Source: Roseomonas sp. HF4 (GTDB taxonomy: Bacteria; Pseudomonadota; Alphaproteobacteria; Acetobacterales; Acetobacteraceae). Taken from it: a DNA stretch of 64,000 nt. The stretch lies in assembly GCF_005222755.1 (NCBI RefSeq), contig NZ_STGD01000003.1, positions 1 to 64,000 of the forward strand, given 5' to 3'. Below, piece after piece: positions 24,794-35,608 of this stretch. The notes beneath the pieces were generated by a model. The model did no database searches and was not told the DNA's origin. It saw only the letters and a list, made by a program, of their open reading frames with translations. Made by a program: the position numbers and the translations under genes. The stretch's first letter is position 1; each line of letters begins with the position of its first letter.

Positions 24794-27006
24794 TCGAACT
24801 GTTCTCGGAGGAGATCCCGGCGCGCATGCAGCGCGAGGCTGCGTATACGCTCGCTGCCCGGGTGGAGACTGCGCTGGCCGGCTTCTATGCCGGCGCGGCA
24901 GTCGATCGTGCCAGGCTCATCTATGGGCCGCGGCGGATCGGCCTTGTCGCGGACATCGTCCTGGTCGGCGGGACGCCTGGCTCCAGAGTGCCCGGTCCGC
25001 GTATCGGCGCGCCTGATGCCGCGATCGACGGCTTCCTGCGCAAGCACGGCGCGACGCGCGATGCGCTGACGCAGGAGGGTCCGTTCTGGGCAATCGAGAA
25101 GCCGCCGACGACGGTCCACGCGCGGGACGTGATCGCTGAGCGCGTCCCCGCCATCATCCGCGCCTTCCCCTGGCCGAAGTCGATGCGCTGGGGCGGGACG
25201 TCGGGCATGACCTGGGTGCGGCCGCTCAAGCGCATCCTCTGCGTGCTGGACGGGGCGGTGGTGCGCTTCGATCTGCGCGCGGGGGAAGATGACGGGCACG
25301 GGCTGGCGTCGGGCGATCTCACCGAGGGCCACCGCGTCATGGCGCCGGGCGCCTTCGCGGTGCGCGGCTTCGCGGCGTACGAGGCCGGGCTGCGCGAGCG
25401 GCACGTCGTGCTCGATGCGGCCGAGCGCGCGGCGATGATCCGCGACGGCATCGCGGCACTGGCGGCGGCGGAAGGCTTGTCCGTGGTGCCCGACGAGGGG
25501 CTGGTGGCCGAGGTCGCGGGCCTGGTCGAATGGCCGGTGCCGCTGCTGGGGCGCATCGACGACGCCTTCATGGACCTGCCGGCCGAGGTGATGCGCACGA
25601 CGATGCGCGTGAACCAGCGGTACTTCGCGCTGCGGCGCGCGGATGGCGGCGCTGCGGCGCGCTTCGCGCTGGTGGCGAACATCGCCGCGCCGGATGGCGG
25701 CGCGGCGATCGTCGCCGGCAACGAGCGCGTGCTGCGGGCGCGGCTTTCGGATGCGCGGTTCTTCTGGGACCTGGATCGGAAGCAGCGGCTGGAGGACTTC
25801 CTGCCGAAGCTGGACAGCGTGGTGTTCCACGCCAAGCTCGGCACGCAGGGGCAGCGGGTGGCGCGGCTGGAGCGGCTGGCGCGGCTGATCGCGGAGAAGG
25901 TCGGCGCCGATCCCGACGACGCGGCTGAGGCGGCGAGGCTCGCCAAGGCCGACCTTGCGTCGGGCATGGTCGGCGAGTTTCCCGAATTGCAGGGCGTGAT
26001 GGGGCGGTACTACGCGTTCGGCCAGGGGAAGGTGCCTGCGGTCGCGGAAGCGATCGCCGCGCACTACCGGCCGATGGGGCCGACGGATGAGGTGCCGTCG
26101 GAGCCGGTGGCGATTGCAGTCGCGCTGGCGGACAAGTTGGACCAGCTGGCCGGGTTCTTCGCGGTGGGGGAGAAGCCGACGGGGAGCGGTGATCCGTTCG
26201 CGCTGCGGCGGGCCGCGTTGGGCGTGATCCGGATTGTCCGGGAGAATGGGTTGCGGATCGGCCTCAAGGGGATCATCGGCAAGCACCACGCTGCGGTGGC
26301 CACAGACTGTCTGCACGCTTTCGAATCCGGCGAGGGCCAGGCGCGCCTCAAGTCTCTCGAGCGCCGGGAGCGCGAAGGCGGGAACGTCAACGAACTCGCT
26401 ATGCAGATGAAGCCGCAGGTCTGGCTTGCCGGGATCCGTGCCGAGTTTGCGGCCGCCTTTCCGTCTGCCGAGGCGCTTGCACGCGACCTCCTCGACTTCC
26501 TCACCGACCGCCTCCGCGTCCAGCTCCGTGCCGAGGGCACGCGCCACGACGTCGTCACCGCCGTCCTCGGCGCCGCCCCCGACGACGACCTCAACCGCCT
26601 GCTCCGTCGTGCCGATTCCGTCCGCGCCTTCGTCGAATCCGACGCCGGCGCGAACCTGCTCGCCGCCTACAAGCGCGCCGCCAACATCCTCCGCATCGAG
26701 GAAAAGCGCGACGGCCACGCTTACGACACCGGCTACGAGCACCATTTGCTGAAGGCGCAGGAGGAGGAGGCGCTCGCCGCCGCCCTCGAACCCGCCGCCG
26801 CCCGCATCGAGCTCGACCTCGACGCCGAGGACTTCGAACGCGCGATGGACGTGATGGCCACGCTCCGCGCCCCGGTCGACGCCTTCTTCGACAAGGTCAT
26901 CGTCAACGACCCGGCGCCGGAACTGCGCCGCAACCGCCTGAAGCTACTCGCCCGGCTCCGCGCCACGATGGATGCGGTCGCCGATTTCTCCAAGATCGAA
27001 GCCTGA
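24778..27006 (+). CDS. glyS: Glycyl-tRNA synthetase beta subunit
   Basis: tRNA-binding subunit of glycyl-tRNA synthetase. 742 residues from a GTG at 24778 (VPELLIELFSEEIPARMQ, the classic GlyS N-terminus). Also visible: WPKSMRWGGTSGMTWVRPLK (about 130), FWDLDRKQRLEDF, and the C-terminal DALR anticodon-binding domain with VNDPAPELRRNRLKLL. AAGGCGG about eight bases upstream of the GTG, within vapC, serves as ribosome-binding site. Coupled to vapC translation by the overlap. Confidence 0.96.
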   Translation: MPELLIELFSEEIPARMQREAAYTLAARVETALAGFYAGAAVDRARLIYGPRRIGLVADIVLVGGTPGSRVPGPRIGAPDAAIDGFLRKHGATRDALTQEGPFWAIEKPPTTVHARDVIAERVPAIIRAFPWPKSMRWGGTSGMTWVRPLKRILCVLDGAVVRFDLRAGEDDGHGLASGDLTEGHRVMAPGAFAVRGFAAYEAGLRERHVVLDAAERAAMIRDGIAALAAAEGLSVVPDEGLVAEVAGLVEWPVPLLGRIDDAFMDLPAEVMRTTMRVNQRYFALRRADGGAAARFALVANIAAPDGGAAIVAGNERVLRARLSDARFFWDLDRKQRLEDFLPKLDSVVFHAKLGTQGQRVARLERLARLIAEKVGADPDDAAEAARLAKADLASGMVGEFPELQGVMGRYYAFGQGKVPAVAEAIAAHYRPMGPTDEVPSEPVAIAVALADKLDQLAGFFAVGEKPTGSGDPFALRRAALGVIRIVRENGLRIGLKGIIGKHHAAVATDCLHAFESGEGQARLKSLERREREGGNVNELAMQMKPQVWLAGIRAEFAAAFPSAEALARDLLDFLTDRLRVQLRAEGTRHDVVTAVLGAAPDDDLNRLLRRADSVRAFVESDAGANLLAAYKRAANILRIEEKRDGHAYDTGYEHHLLKAQEEEALAAALEPAAARIELDLDAEDFERAMDVMATLRAPVDAFFDKVIVNDPAPELRRNRLKLLARLRATMDAVADFSKIEA

Positions 27007-27020
27007 GGGGAAGCCGCCCG

Positions 27021-29693
<2,673 letters not shown>

Positions 29694-29703
29694 ACGCCCG
29701 TTC

Positions 29704-29726
29704 CGGCGTGATTCCGATCACCGCCG
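29704..29726. terminator. Hairpin after ppdK
   Basis: CGGC-GTGAT / ATCAC-C-GCCG forms a stem of nine pairs with one bulge and a 4-nt loop, 10 bases after the ppdK stop. A possible transcription end for glyQ-vapBC-glyS-ppdK. No T-run. Confidence 0.4.
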
Positions 29727-29777
29727 CGGCAGGCGCAATGTGGGACACACCCTTCGGCAAAGGTGCCGGAGGGTGCA

Positions 29778-30359
29778 ATGGCCGACTTCGCGATGGACGG
29801 GCGGGGCGTCAACGACCATGAGTCCGAGACCGAGCTCGGCGCGGTCTGGTACGCGGCGAACTACTATTACGAGGCGAGCTACCGATCGGGCCGCGAATAC
29901 GGTGGCCTGGTCTTCCGGCGCCCGAACGGGATGTTCTCGGTGACGGTGCGCAAGGGCACCTGGGATTCGCTCAACTACAAGAACGCGACGGCCGATGTCC
30001 CGGCCGGAGGCGTTCCCGTGGCGATGTGGCATACGCATCTGCCCGGCAGCGCGGCGCGCGGCGTGTCGGAGGGAACGCGCACCGTGCTTGCGGTCGGTGA
30101 CCTGCTCGGTGACCTGTTCGGCATGGGCTACGACGATTTCTCGGACGGCGACATGGACCTCGCCCGACGCGCCACGGCCGCGCGGCAGCACAATTTCCCG
30201 ATCTACCTGGCGACGGCGACCGTCATCAAGCGCTTCTCCCCGCGGGCGAAGGAGCAGATCCAGGTCTGGAAGAAGCCGCCGCCCTCGGGGATGCAACCGA
30301 AGCGACCGCCGTCCGGCGCGGCGCCTGGCACGGGCGTCCCGAACGCGCCGCTGCGCTGA
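29778..30359 (+). CDS. DUF4329 (JAB-like) domain protein
   Basis: 193 residues from an ATG with GGAGGG five bases upstream. The core AMWHTHLPG (His-x-His) followed about 45 residues later by FSDGDMDLARR (Ser-x-x-Asp) and FPIYLATATVIKRF matches the DUF4329 pattern, which resembles JAB/MPN metalloproteases and is usually found at the C-termini of Rhs-type toxins. Here it is free-standing with a Pro-rich tail and no signal peptide. A GTG at 29763 would add five residues. Function unknown. Confidence 0.7.
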   Translation: MADFAMDGRGVNDHESETELGAVWYAANYYYEASYRSGREYGGLVFRRPNGMFSVTVRKGTWDSLNYKNATADVPAGGVPVAMWHTHLPGSAARGVSEGTRTVLAVGDLLGDLFGMGYDDFSDGDMDLARRATAARQHNFPIYLATATVIKRFSPRAKEQIQVWKKPPPSGMQPKRPPSGAAPGTGVPNAPLR

Positions 30360-30389
30360 CGACCGGGCGGCTGGCGGCATCCGGGCCAT

Positions 30390-31214
30390 TCACGCCGCGG
30401 GTGCGCCCCGCCGCGCCATCATCCGGTTGCCTGGCCGCTCGCTCGTGTAGGCCACCTCGGCGAAGCCGCGCAGCCGGTGCTCGATGCTGGCGAAGGCGCT
30501 GCGCTCGGCCGGTGTCAGCGGCGCCTCGGGCGTCTCGCTCCGGTGGCGCAGGTAGCGCGCCAGCATCCCCGCGCCGCGCCGGTGCGCGGCCGCCACAAGC
30601 GCGCCCTCGGTCAGCGCGATGGGCTGGCCGTCCAGCCCCATGACGGTCGTGCCGGCGGCGCCCAGCGTCCCCATGCGATCCAGGATGACCTCCTGTCGTG
30701 CGAGGAAGGCGGTCATCGCCGCCTCCTGCGCCGTCTCGCTTGCGAGGAAGCTGGCCTCGTCCGCCACGCCATGCGCCGCTGCCGCCGCGGTCCAGCCGCC
30801 CGAGGCGTCCATCCAGCCGATGTCACGCAGCGCCACCGCGAGGAACTGGTAGCGGCCGAGCGCGCCGGAACGCTCGTTGCGCAGCCCGTAGCCGTCCCGC
30901 ACATGCTCGGCGCTGCGCTCGGCTTCCGCGATGCGCTGGCGGAAGGCGGCATTGGCCTGCGCCTCCCACGGGCGGAGGCCGGCCGCCTGCGTCTCCGACG
31001 GCCGCGTCGGGCGGATCGCAACCGGTGTCGGTGCCGGGGCGGGCAGCCGGGCCACGGCGGGCCGCAGCGCGGGCGCCGGGGCGGGGGTCGGCCGGGCCGG
31101 CGGCATGGCACGCGCCAGGGCTGGCTTGAAGTCCCGGTGCTTCGCCGCGCGCGCCGGCGCGGCGGCGGGCGCGGGCATCGGCCCGGGCGGGCGGGGGGCG
31201 GTCGGCGGGGGCAT
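30390..31214 (-). CDS. Putative lysozyme-like protein with Pro/Ala-rich N-terminus
   Basis: 274 residues. The first 95 are a disordered Pro/Ala/Arg-rich region with no clear signal peptide. The second part contains YGLRNERSGALGRYQFLAVAL (Glu followed by SGALGxYQ), the layout of the catalytic glutamate and GxxQ motif of lysozyme/transglycosylase folds, and GWMDASGGW. The start at 31214 has AGGA about nine bases upstream; a TTG at 31244 is less likely. Possible peptidoglycan hydrolase; specific family not recognised. Confidence 0.55.
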   Translation of the reverse strand: MPPPTAPRPPGPMPAPAAAPARAAKHRDFKPALARAMPPARPTPAPAPALRPAVARLPAPAPTPVAIRPTRPSETQAAGLRPWEAQANAAFRQRIAEAERSAEHVRDGYGLRNERSGALGRYQFLAVALRDIGWMDASGGWTAAAAAHGVADEASFLASETAQEAAMTAFLARQEVILDRMGTLGAAGTTVMGLDGQPIALTEGALVAAAHRRGAGMLARYLRHRSETPEAPLTPAERSAFASIEHRLRGFAEVAYTSERPGNRMMARRGAPAA

Positions 31215-31302
31215 CGCCGGCACATCCTGCCGGGGGGTGGTCAACGGGTGATGAATCCCGCGCTCGTGCCGGAAGGCGCAGGTCTCGACCTACGGGGGCG
31301 CT

Positions 31303-31450
31303 CGGAAGGTGGGGGGAGGGGAACCTCCCCCGATCCCCCTCCCTTTTTCTGTTCCTTGGCGCCTGTCCTGGGAGGTAGGGCGCCAAATGCCAAAGAAGGT
31401 TGAGGGGGGCGTGGGGGGAGAAGTTCTCTTCTCCCCCCCTTCCTTCCCAC
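31303..31450. repeat. Dispersed palindromic repeat, copy 2 (inverted orientation)
   Basis: Same element as at 40713 and 49381 but in reverse orientation: begins with hairpin GGGGGAGG...CCTCCCCC, has a centre with TTGGCGCC and GGCGCCAAATGCCAAAGAAG, then GTTGAGGGGGGCGTGGGGGGAGAAG-type text and ends with the second hairpin. It fills most of the gap between the ICMT-like stop and the lysozyme-like start. Confidence 0.85.
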
Positions 31451-31485
31451 ACCCGTCCGAAGTCATCACCTCGACCCGGCCGACC

Positions 31486-31947
31486 TCAGAGCCAGCGCCG
31501 CACGCGCGCCCGATACGCCTCGTAGGCCGCGCCGAAGCGTCCGGCGAGGTAGGCTTCCTCCTTCGCCACCACCAGGCGTTCCAGCAACAGGTGGCTCGCC
31601 GCCAGCCCGAGCCAGCCCCAGAGGTCCCCCCAGCGCAGCGCGAAGCCCGCCACCGCCAGCAGGAGGCCGAGGTAGATCGGGTTGCGGCTGAAACGGAAGG
31701 GCCCCGCCTCGACCATCGCGGTGTCCGGCTTGTCGGGCCGCGGGTCGTTGCCGGCGCGCACCAGCACCAGCACCGCCCAGCCCATCAGCGCGACGGCCGC
31801 GAAGATCACCAGCGCGCCGAGGTCCGGCAGCGGCGGGCCGAGCGGCACCGGCACGAAGCGCTGCCCGGCCCAGGCCACGGCCAGCACCGCCGCCACCAGG
31901 ACCGGCGGCGGGATGCGAACGCCGGGGCCATGGTCGGGCGCGGTCAT
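31486..31947 (-). CDS. Isoprenylcysteine carboxyl methyltransferase-family membrane protein
   Basis: 153-residue membrane protein with four or so hydrophobic segments and the family signature GPFRFSRNPIYLGLLLAVAG (about 82) plus an RLVVAKEEAYLAGRFGAAYEAY ending, which binds S-adenosylmethionine in ICMT/PEMT relatives. Substrate in bacteria is unknown (often a lipid or thiol). Its start overlaps the ygfZ stop (ATGA). Confidence 0.85.
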   Translation of the reverse strand: MTAPDHGPGVRIPPPVLVAAVLAVAWAGQRFVPVPLGPPLPDLGALVIFAAVALMGWAVLVLVRAGNDPRPDKPDTAMVEAGPFRFSRNPIYLGLLLAVAGFALRWGDLWGWLGLAASHLLLERLVVAKEEAYLAGRFGAAYEAYRARVRRWL

Positions 31948-32771
31948 GCCCGCTCGCGCGCCGGCAGGCGCATCCAGGCGGGGATGCGGGGGGACAGGAG
32001 CGCGCCGCCGGCCGCGAAGGGCGCGCGGTCCAGCGCATCGATCCGCAGCAGCGCGAGGCCCTGCCCGTCGCGGCCCGAGCGCATCTCGCCGACCTCCGCC
32101 CCGGCCGCGTCGGTCACGGGCGTGCCGCGATCCGGCAGCTTCCCCTCCACCGCCACGGGAACCAGGCGGCGCTTCACGAGGCCGCGGTAGCGCGTGCGCG
32201 CCGTCAGCTCCTGTCCCATGTAGCAGCCCTTCGACCACGAGACGCCGTTGAGTTCGTCGAAGCCGGCCTCCAGCAGCACGGACTTCTCGGCCTCCAGGTC
32301 GCGCGCGCCGTCCGGCAGGCCGAGGGCCAGGCGGTGGCGATCGTAGTCCTCCGCCGCCGCATCGGTGGCCAGCGGGGCAGGGGCCAGCACGCGCCAGCCG
32401 GCCTCCGGCAGGCGCGGGTCGGCGAAGACGATCCCCTCGGCCGCCGGCGCCGTGCCCCAGGCGGCATGCACGCGCCAGTCGGCCGAGGCGTCGCGCAGCG
32501 TCACCCTGGACCGCAGCCGGAAGCGCGAGAGGCGCTGCAGGACGCCCGGCACCGCCGCCGCCTCCGCGTCCAGCAGGAAGGTATCCTCGGTCGCGGCGAC
32601 GACGAAGAAATCGGCCAGCCACTTGCCCTGCGGCGTCAGCAGCGCGGCCCAGGCGGCGCCGCCCGGAGGGATGGCGGCGACATCGTTGGACACCAGGCCC
32701 TGCAGGAAGGCGACGCGGTCGGGGCCGGCCACCTCCAGCACGCCGCGGTCGGGAAGGAAGGCAATGCTCAT
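31944..32771 (-). CDS. ygfZ: Folate-binding iron-sulfur repair protein YgfZ
   Basis: Tetrahydrofolate-dependent protein needed for maturation or repair of some Fe-S enzymes. 275 residues; the diagnostic KGCYMGQELTART (K-G-C-Y-x-G-Q-E, about 197) carries the functional cysteine. N-terminus LPDRGVLEVAGPDRVAFLQGLVSNDV is family-typical. Divergent from the GT9 gene with a 73-base gap. Confidence 0.94.
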   Translation of the reverse strand: MSIAFLPDRGVLEVAGPDRVAFLQGLVSNDVAAIPPGGAAWAALLTPQGKWLADFFVVAATEDTFLLDAEAAAVPGVLQRLSRFRLRSRVTLRDASADWRVHAAWGTAPAAEGIVFADPRLPEAGWRVLAPAPLATDAAAEDYDRHRLALGLPDGARDLEAEKSVLLEAGFDELNGVSWSKGCYMGQELTARTRYRGLVKRRLVPVAVEGKLPDRGTPVTDAAGAEVGEMRSGRDGQGLALLRIDALDRAPFAAGGALLSPRIPAWMRLPARERA

Positions 32772-32844
32772 GACAGGCCATCTGTGCCGGACGGCGCCCG
32801 CCTGCAACCTCCCGCGTCGGAAAGGCGCGTGATATAGGCCGCGC

Positions 32845-33783
32845 GTGCAGATCCTCTTCATCACCTCGACCCGGATCGGCGATGCCGTGCTGTCCACCGG
32901 CCTCATCGACCACCTGCTGCGCGAGCACCCCGACGCCCGCTTCACGGTCGCCTGCGGCCGCGTGGCCGAGGGCCTGTTCCGCCGCATGCCGGGGCTGGAG
33001 CGACTGATCCCGATCGAGAAGAAGCGCTGGGGGCTGCATTGGCCCGCTCTCTGGGCGCAGGTCGCGTTCCGCCGCTGGGACCTGGTGGTGGACCTGCGCG
33101 GCTCGGCCATCGCCTGGATGCTCTGGGCGCGGCGGCGCGGCGTGATGCGCGGTGGACGGCGGCCCGGCCACCGGCTGCTGCACATCGCGGAGACGCTGGG
33201 CGTTAGCCCTGCGCCGCGTCCGGTCGCGTGGTTCGGGCCGGACGACGCCGCGCGGGCCGAGGCGCTGCTGCCCGGCCCCCGCCCCGTGCTGGCGCTCGGC
33301 CCGACGGCGAATTGGCCGCGCAAGGTCTGGCCGGCGGATCGCTTCATCCACCTGGCGCAGGCGCTGACCGGCCCCGGCGGCGTGCTGGAAGGGGCGCGCA
33401 TCGCGGTGCTCGGCGGCCCGGGGGAGCAGGAACGCGCCATGGCCGCCCCGGTGCTGGCGGCGCTGCCCGGGGCGGCGGACCTGGTTGGCGTGCTCGACCT
33501 GCCGGAGGCGGCGGCGGTCCTGGCGCGGAGCAGCCTCTTCGTCGGCAATGATTCAGGGCTGATGCACCTCTCGGCCGCCACCGGCACGCCGACCATCGGC
33601 CTGTTCGGCCCGACGCCCGCCTCGGAATACGCGCCGGTCGGGCTCAGGGCGCTGGCCGTGCTGGCCAAGGGGCCGCCGGGTGCGGCGCCGATGGGCGCGC
33701 TGACCGCGACGCGGGTGGCTGAGGCCGCCGCCGCATTGCTCGCCCGTCCGGACCCGGTCGAACTGGGCGAGGTGGCGGCATGA
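32845..33783 (+). CDS. Glycosyltransferase family 9 (heptosyltransferase-like)
   Basis: GT-B enzyme adding a sugar to the LPS core. 312 residues starting at a GTG (VQILFITSTRIGDAVLSTGL, family N-terminus), with LALGPTANWPRKVWPADRF in the C-terminal half and the nucleotide-sugar-binding NDSGLMHLSAATGTPTIGLF (about 232-251). First gene of a four-gene LPS cluster; its stop overlaps the next start in ATGA. Confidence 0.92.
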   Translation: MQILFITSTRIGDAVLSTGLIDHLLREHPDARFTVACGRVAEGLFRRMPGLERLIPIEKKRWGLHWPALWAQVAFRRWDLVVDLRGSAIAWMLWARRRGVMRGGRRPGHRLLHIAETLGVSPAPRPVAWFGPDDAARAEALLPGPRPVLALGPTANWPRKVWPADRFIHLAQALTGPGGVLEGARIAVLGGPGEQERAMAAPVLAALPGAADLVGVLDLPEAAAVLARSSLFVGNDSGLMHLSAATGTPTIGLFGPTPASEYAPVGLRALAVLAKGPPGAAPMGALTATRVAEAAAALLARPDPVELGEVAA

Positions 33784-34565
33784 CCGACGCGCCGAGCCTC
33801 TCCGCCCTCATCGTCGCCCGCAACGAGGAGGAGCGGCTGCCCGACTGCCTCGCCTCCTGCGCCTTCGCCGACGAGATCGTGGTCGTTCTCGACCGCACCA
33901 CCGACCGCAGCGCCGAGATCGCCCGCGCCGCCGGCGCCCGCGTCATCGAGGGTGCCTGGGAACTGGAGGGCGACCGCCGCAACACCGGCATCGACGCCTG
34001 CACCGGCGACTGGATCCTGGAGGTGGACGCCGACGAGCGGGTGGAGCCGCCGCTGGCCAAGGCGGTGCGCCGGACCATCGCCACCAGCAACCACGCCTGG
34101 CACCAGGTGCCGGTCGACAACTACGTGGCCGGGAAACTCATCCGCCACGGCTGGGCGGGGTCCTTCGGGACGTCGTCGGTGCCGCGGCTGTTCCGCAGGG
34201 GCACCAAGCGCTGGGGCCGGCAGCGCGTGCATCCCGCCCTGGAATGGACCGGCAGCCAGGGGCCGAAGATCACCCAGGGCGCGCTCGAGCATCATGTCGA
34301 CCGGAACCTGTCCGACATGCTGCGTCGGCTCGACAGCTATTCCAGCGCCAAGGCGGCCGACCTGATCGCGAGCGGGGACATCGGCACGCTGCGTGGCAAC
34401 CTCCGCCGCTTCGTCAGCCGCGCCTTCAAGGCCTATGTCAGCCGCAAGGGCTACAAGGAAGGCGCCTGGGGCGTGATGATCGCCTTCTGCGCGGCGTCGT
34501 TCCCGCTGCTCTCCTACCTCAAGGCGCGGCTCGAGCCCGAGCGGCACGGCGGGAAGCCCGGGTGA
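33780..34565 (+). CDS. Family 2 glycosyltransferase (WaaE/KdtX-like)
   Basis: GT-A enzyme with the LIVARNEEERLPDCLAS N-terminus, GDWILEVDADERV with the metal-binding DAD (about 84) and a membrane-associating C-terminal region (GVMIAFCAASFPLLSYLKARL). The AFADEIVVVLDRTTDRS and NTGIDACTGDW text resembles LPS core beta-1,4-glucosyltransferases. 261 residues. Coupled to GT9 (ATGA) and to the following gene (GTGA). Confidence 0.9.
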   Translation: MTDAPSLSALIVARNEEERLPDCLASCAFADEIVVVLDRTTDRSAEIARAAGARVIEGAWELEGDRRNTGIDACTGDWILEVDADERVEPPLAKAVRRTIATSNHAWHQVPVDNYVAGKLIRHGWAGSFGTSSVPRLFRRGTKRWGRQRVHPALEWTGSQGPKITQGALEHHVDRNLSDMLRRLDSYSSAKAADLIASGDIGTLRGNLRRFVSRAFKAYVSRKGYKEGAWGVMIAFCAASFPLLSYLKARLEPERHGGKPG

Positions 34566-35608
34566 ACCCCGACCCGCGCGCGCTCGGCCCGGTCATGCAG
34601 GTGGTGGCCGGCGCCCGGCACGGCGGCGCCGAGACCTTCACCGCCGACCTGTTCGTCGCGCTGCACGAGGCGGGGCTTCGCCAGGTGATCGTGACGCGGC
34701 CCTGGCCCGAGCGCGTCGCGCGGCTGCGCGACGCGGGCCTCACGGTCATCGAGGAACGCCTCGCCTTCGCGCTGCCGCCGCCGCTCGGCCGCTGGCGGCT
34801 CGCGCGCATCATCGCGCGGGAAAAGCCGGCGCTGGTCGCGGCCTACATGGGCCGCGCGGCCCGCATCGCGCCCGAGGGCGCGATCGGGTGGTTCGGCGGC
34901 TACTACGACCTCAAGCGCTACCGCGCCTGCCGGCATCTCGTGGCCATCACGCCGCACATGCAGGGCGACATGCTGGCGCGCGGCGCCGATCCCTCGACCC
35001 TGTCGCTGATCCCGACCTTCGCGCAGCTCGAGGATGCGCCCGCCCTGCCGCGCGACATCTTCGGCACGCCGCCGGGCGCGCGGATCGTGCTCTGCCTCGC
35101 GCGGCTGCATCCGAAGAAGGGACTCGACACGCTTCTGGCCGCCGTCGCGGCGCTGCCGGAGGACGTGCATCTCTGGCTGGCGGGGGAGGGGGAGCTCGAC
35201 GCCGCGCTCCGCCATCAGGCGGCCGCGCTCGGCATCGCGGCGCGCGTGCACCTGCTGGGCTGGCGGGACGACCGGGGGGCGCTGCTGCGGGCTGCGGACG
35301 TGCTCGCCGTGCCGTCGCGCTACGAGCCCTTCGGTACCGTGGTGATCGAGGGCTGGGCGGCGGGCGTGCCGGTCGTCGCCGCCGCAGCGACAGGCCCTGC
35401 CGCCACCATCGCGGACGGGCGGGACGGCCTGGTCGTGCCGGTGGACGACGCGCCCGCCCTGGCTGCCGCGCTCGGCCGCGTGCTGGCCGATGGCGCGCTG
35501 GCCCGGGCGCTCGCGGCGGAAGCCGCGGTGCAGCTCGAGGCGCGCTATTCGCGACGCGCCGTCGTCGCGGCCTGGATCGACCTGGTCGCGCGCCTTCAGC
35601 CCGGCTGA
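34562..35608 (+). CDS. Family 4 glycosyltransferase
   Basis: GT-B retaining glycosyltransferase, 348 residues from a GTG overlapping the upstream stop (GTGA). Visible: VVAGARHGGAETFTADLF near the start, VLCLARLHPKKGLDTLLAA (about 183) and the E-x7-E region SRYEPFGTVVIEGWAAGVPVV (about 258). Likely acts in LPS core or O-antigen assembly with its neighbours. Its last 13 bases overlap the converging O-antigen ligase gene. Confidence 0.92.
   Translation: MNPDPRALGPVMQVVAGARHGGAETFTADLFVALHEAGLRQVIVTRPWPERVARLRDAGLTVIEERLAFALPPPLGRWRLARIIAREKPALVAAYMGRAARIAPEGAIGWFGGYYDLKRYRACRHLVAITPHMQGDMLARGADPSTLSLIPTFAQLEDAPALPRDIFGTPPGARIVLCLARLHPKKGLDTLLAAVAALPEDVHLWLAGEGELDAALRHQAAALGIAARVHLLGWRDDRGALLRAADVLAVPSRYEPFGTVVIEGWAAGVPVVAAAATGPAATIADGRDGLVVPVDDAPALAAALGRVLADGALARALAAEAAVQLEARYSRRAVVAAWIDLVARLQPG

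Noticed and set aside
30390-31214. Prophage remnant around the lysozyme-like gene
   Set aside because: No integrase, capsid, tail or holin genes nearby; a single lysozyme-like protein is not evidence of a phage.
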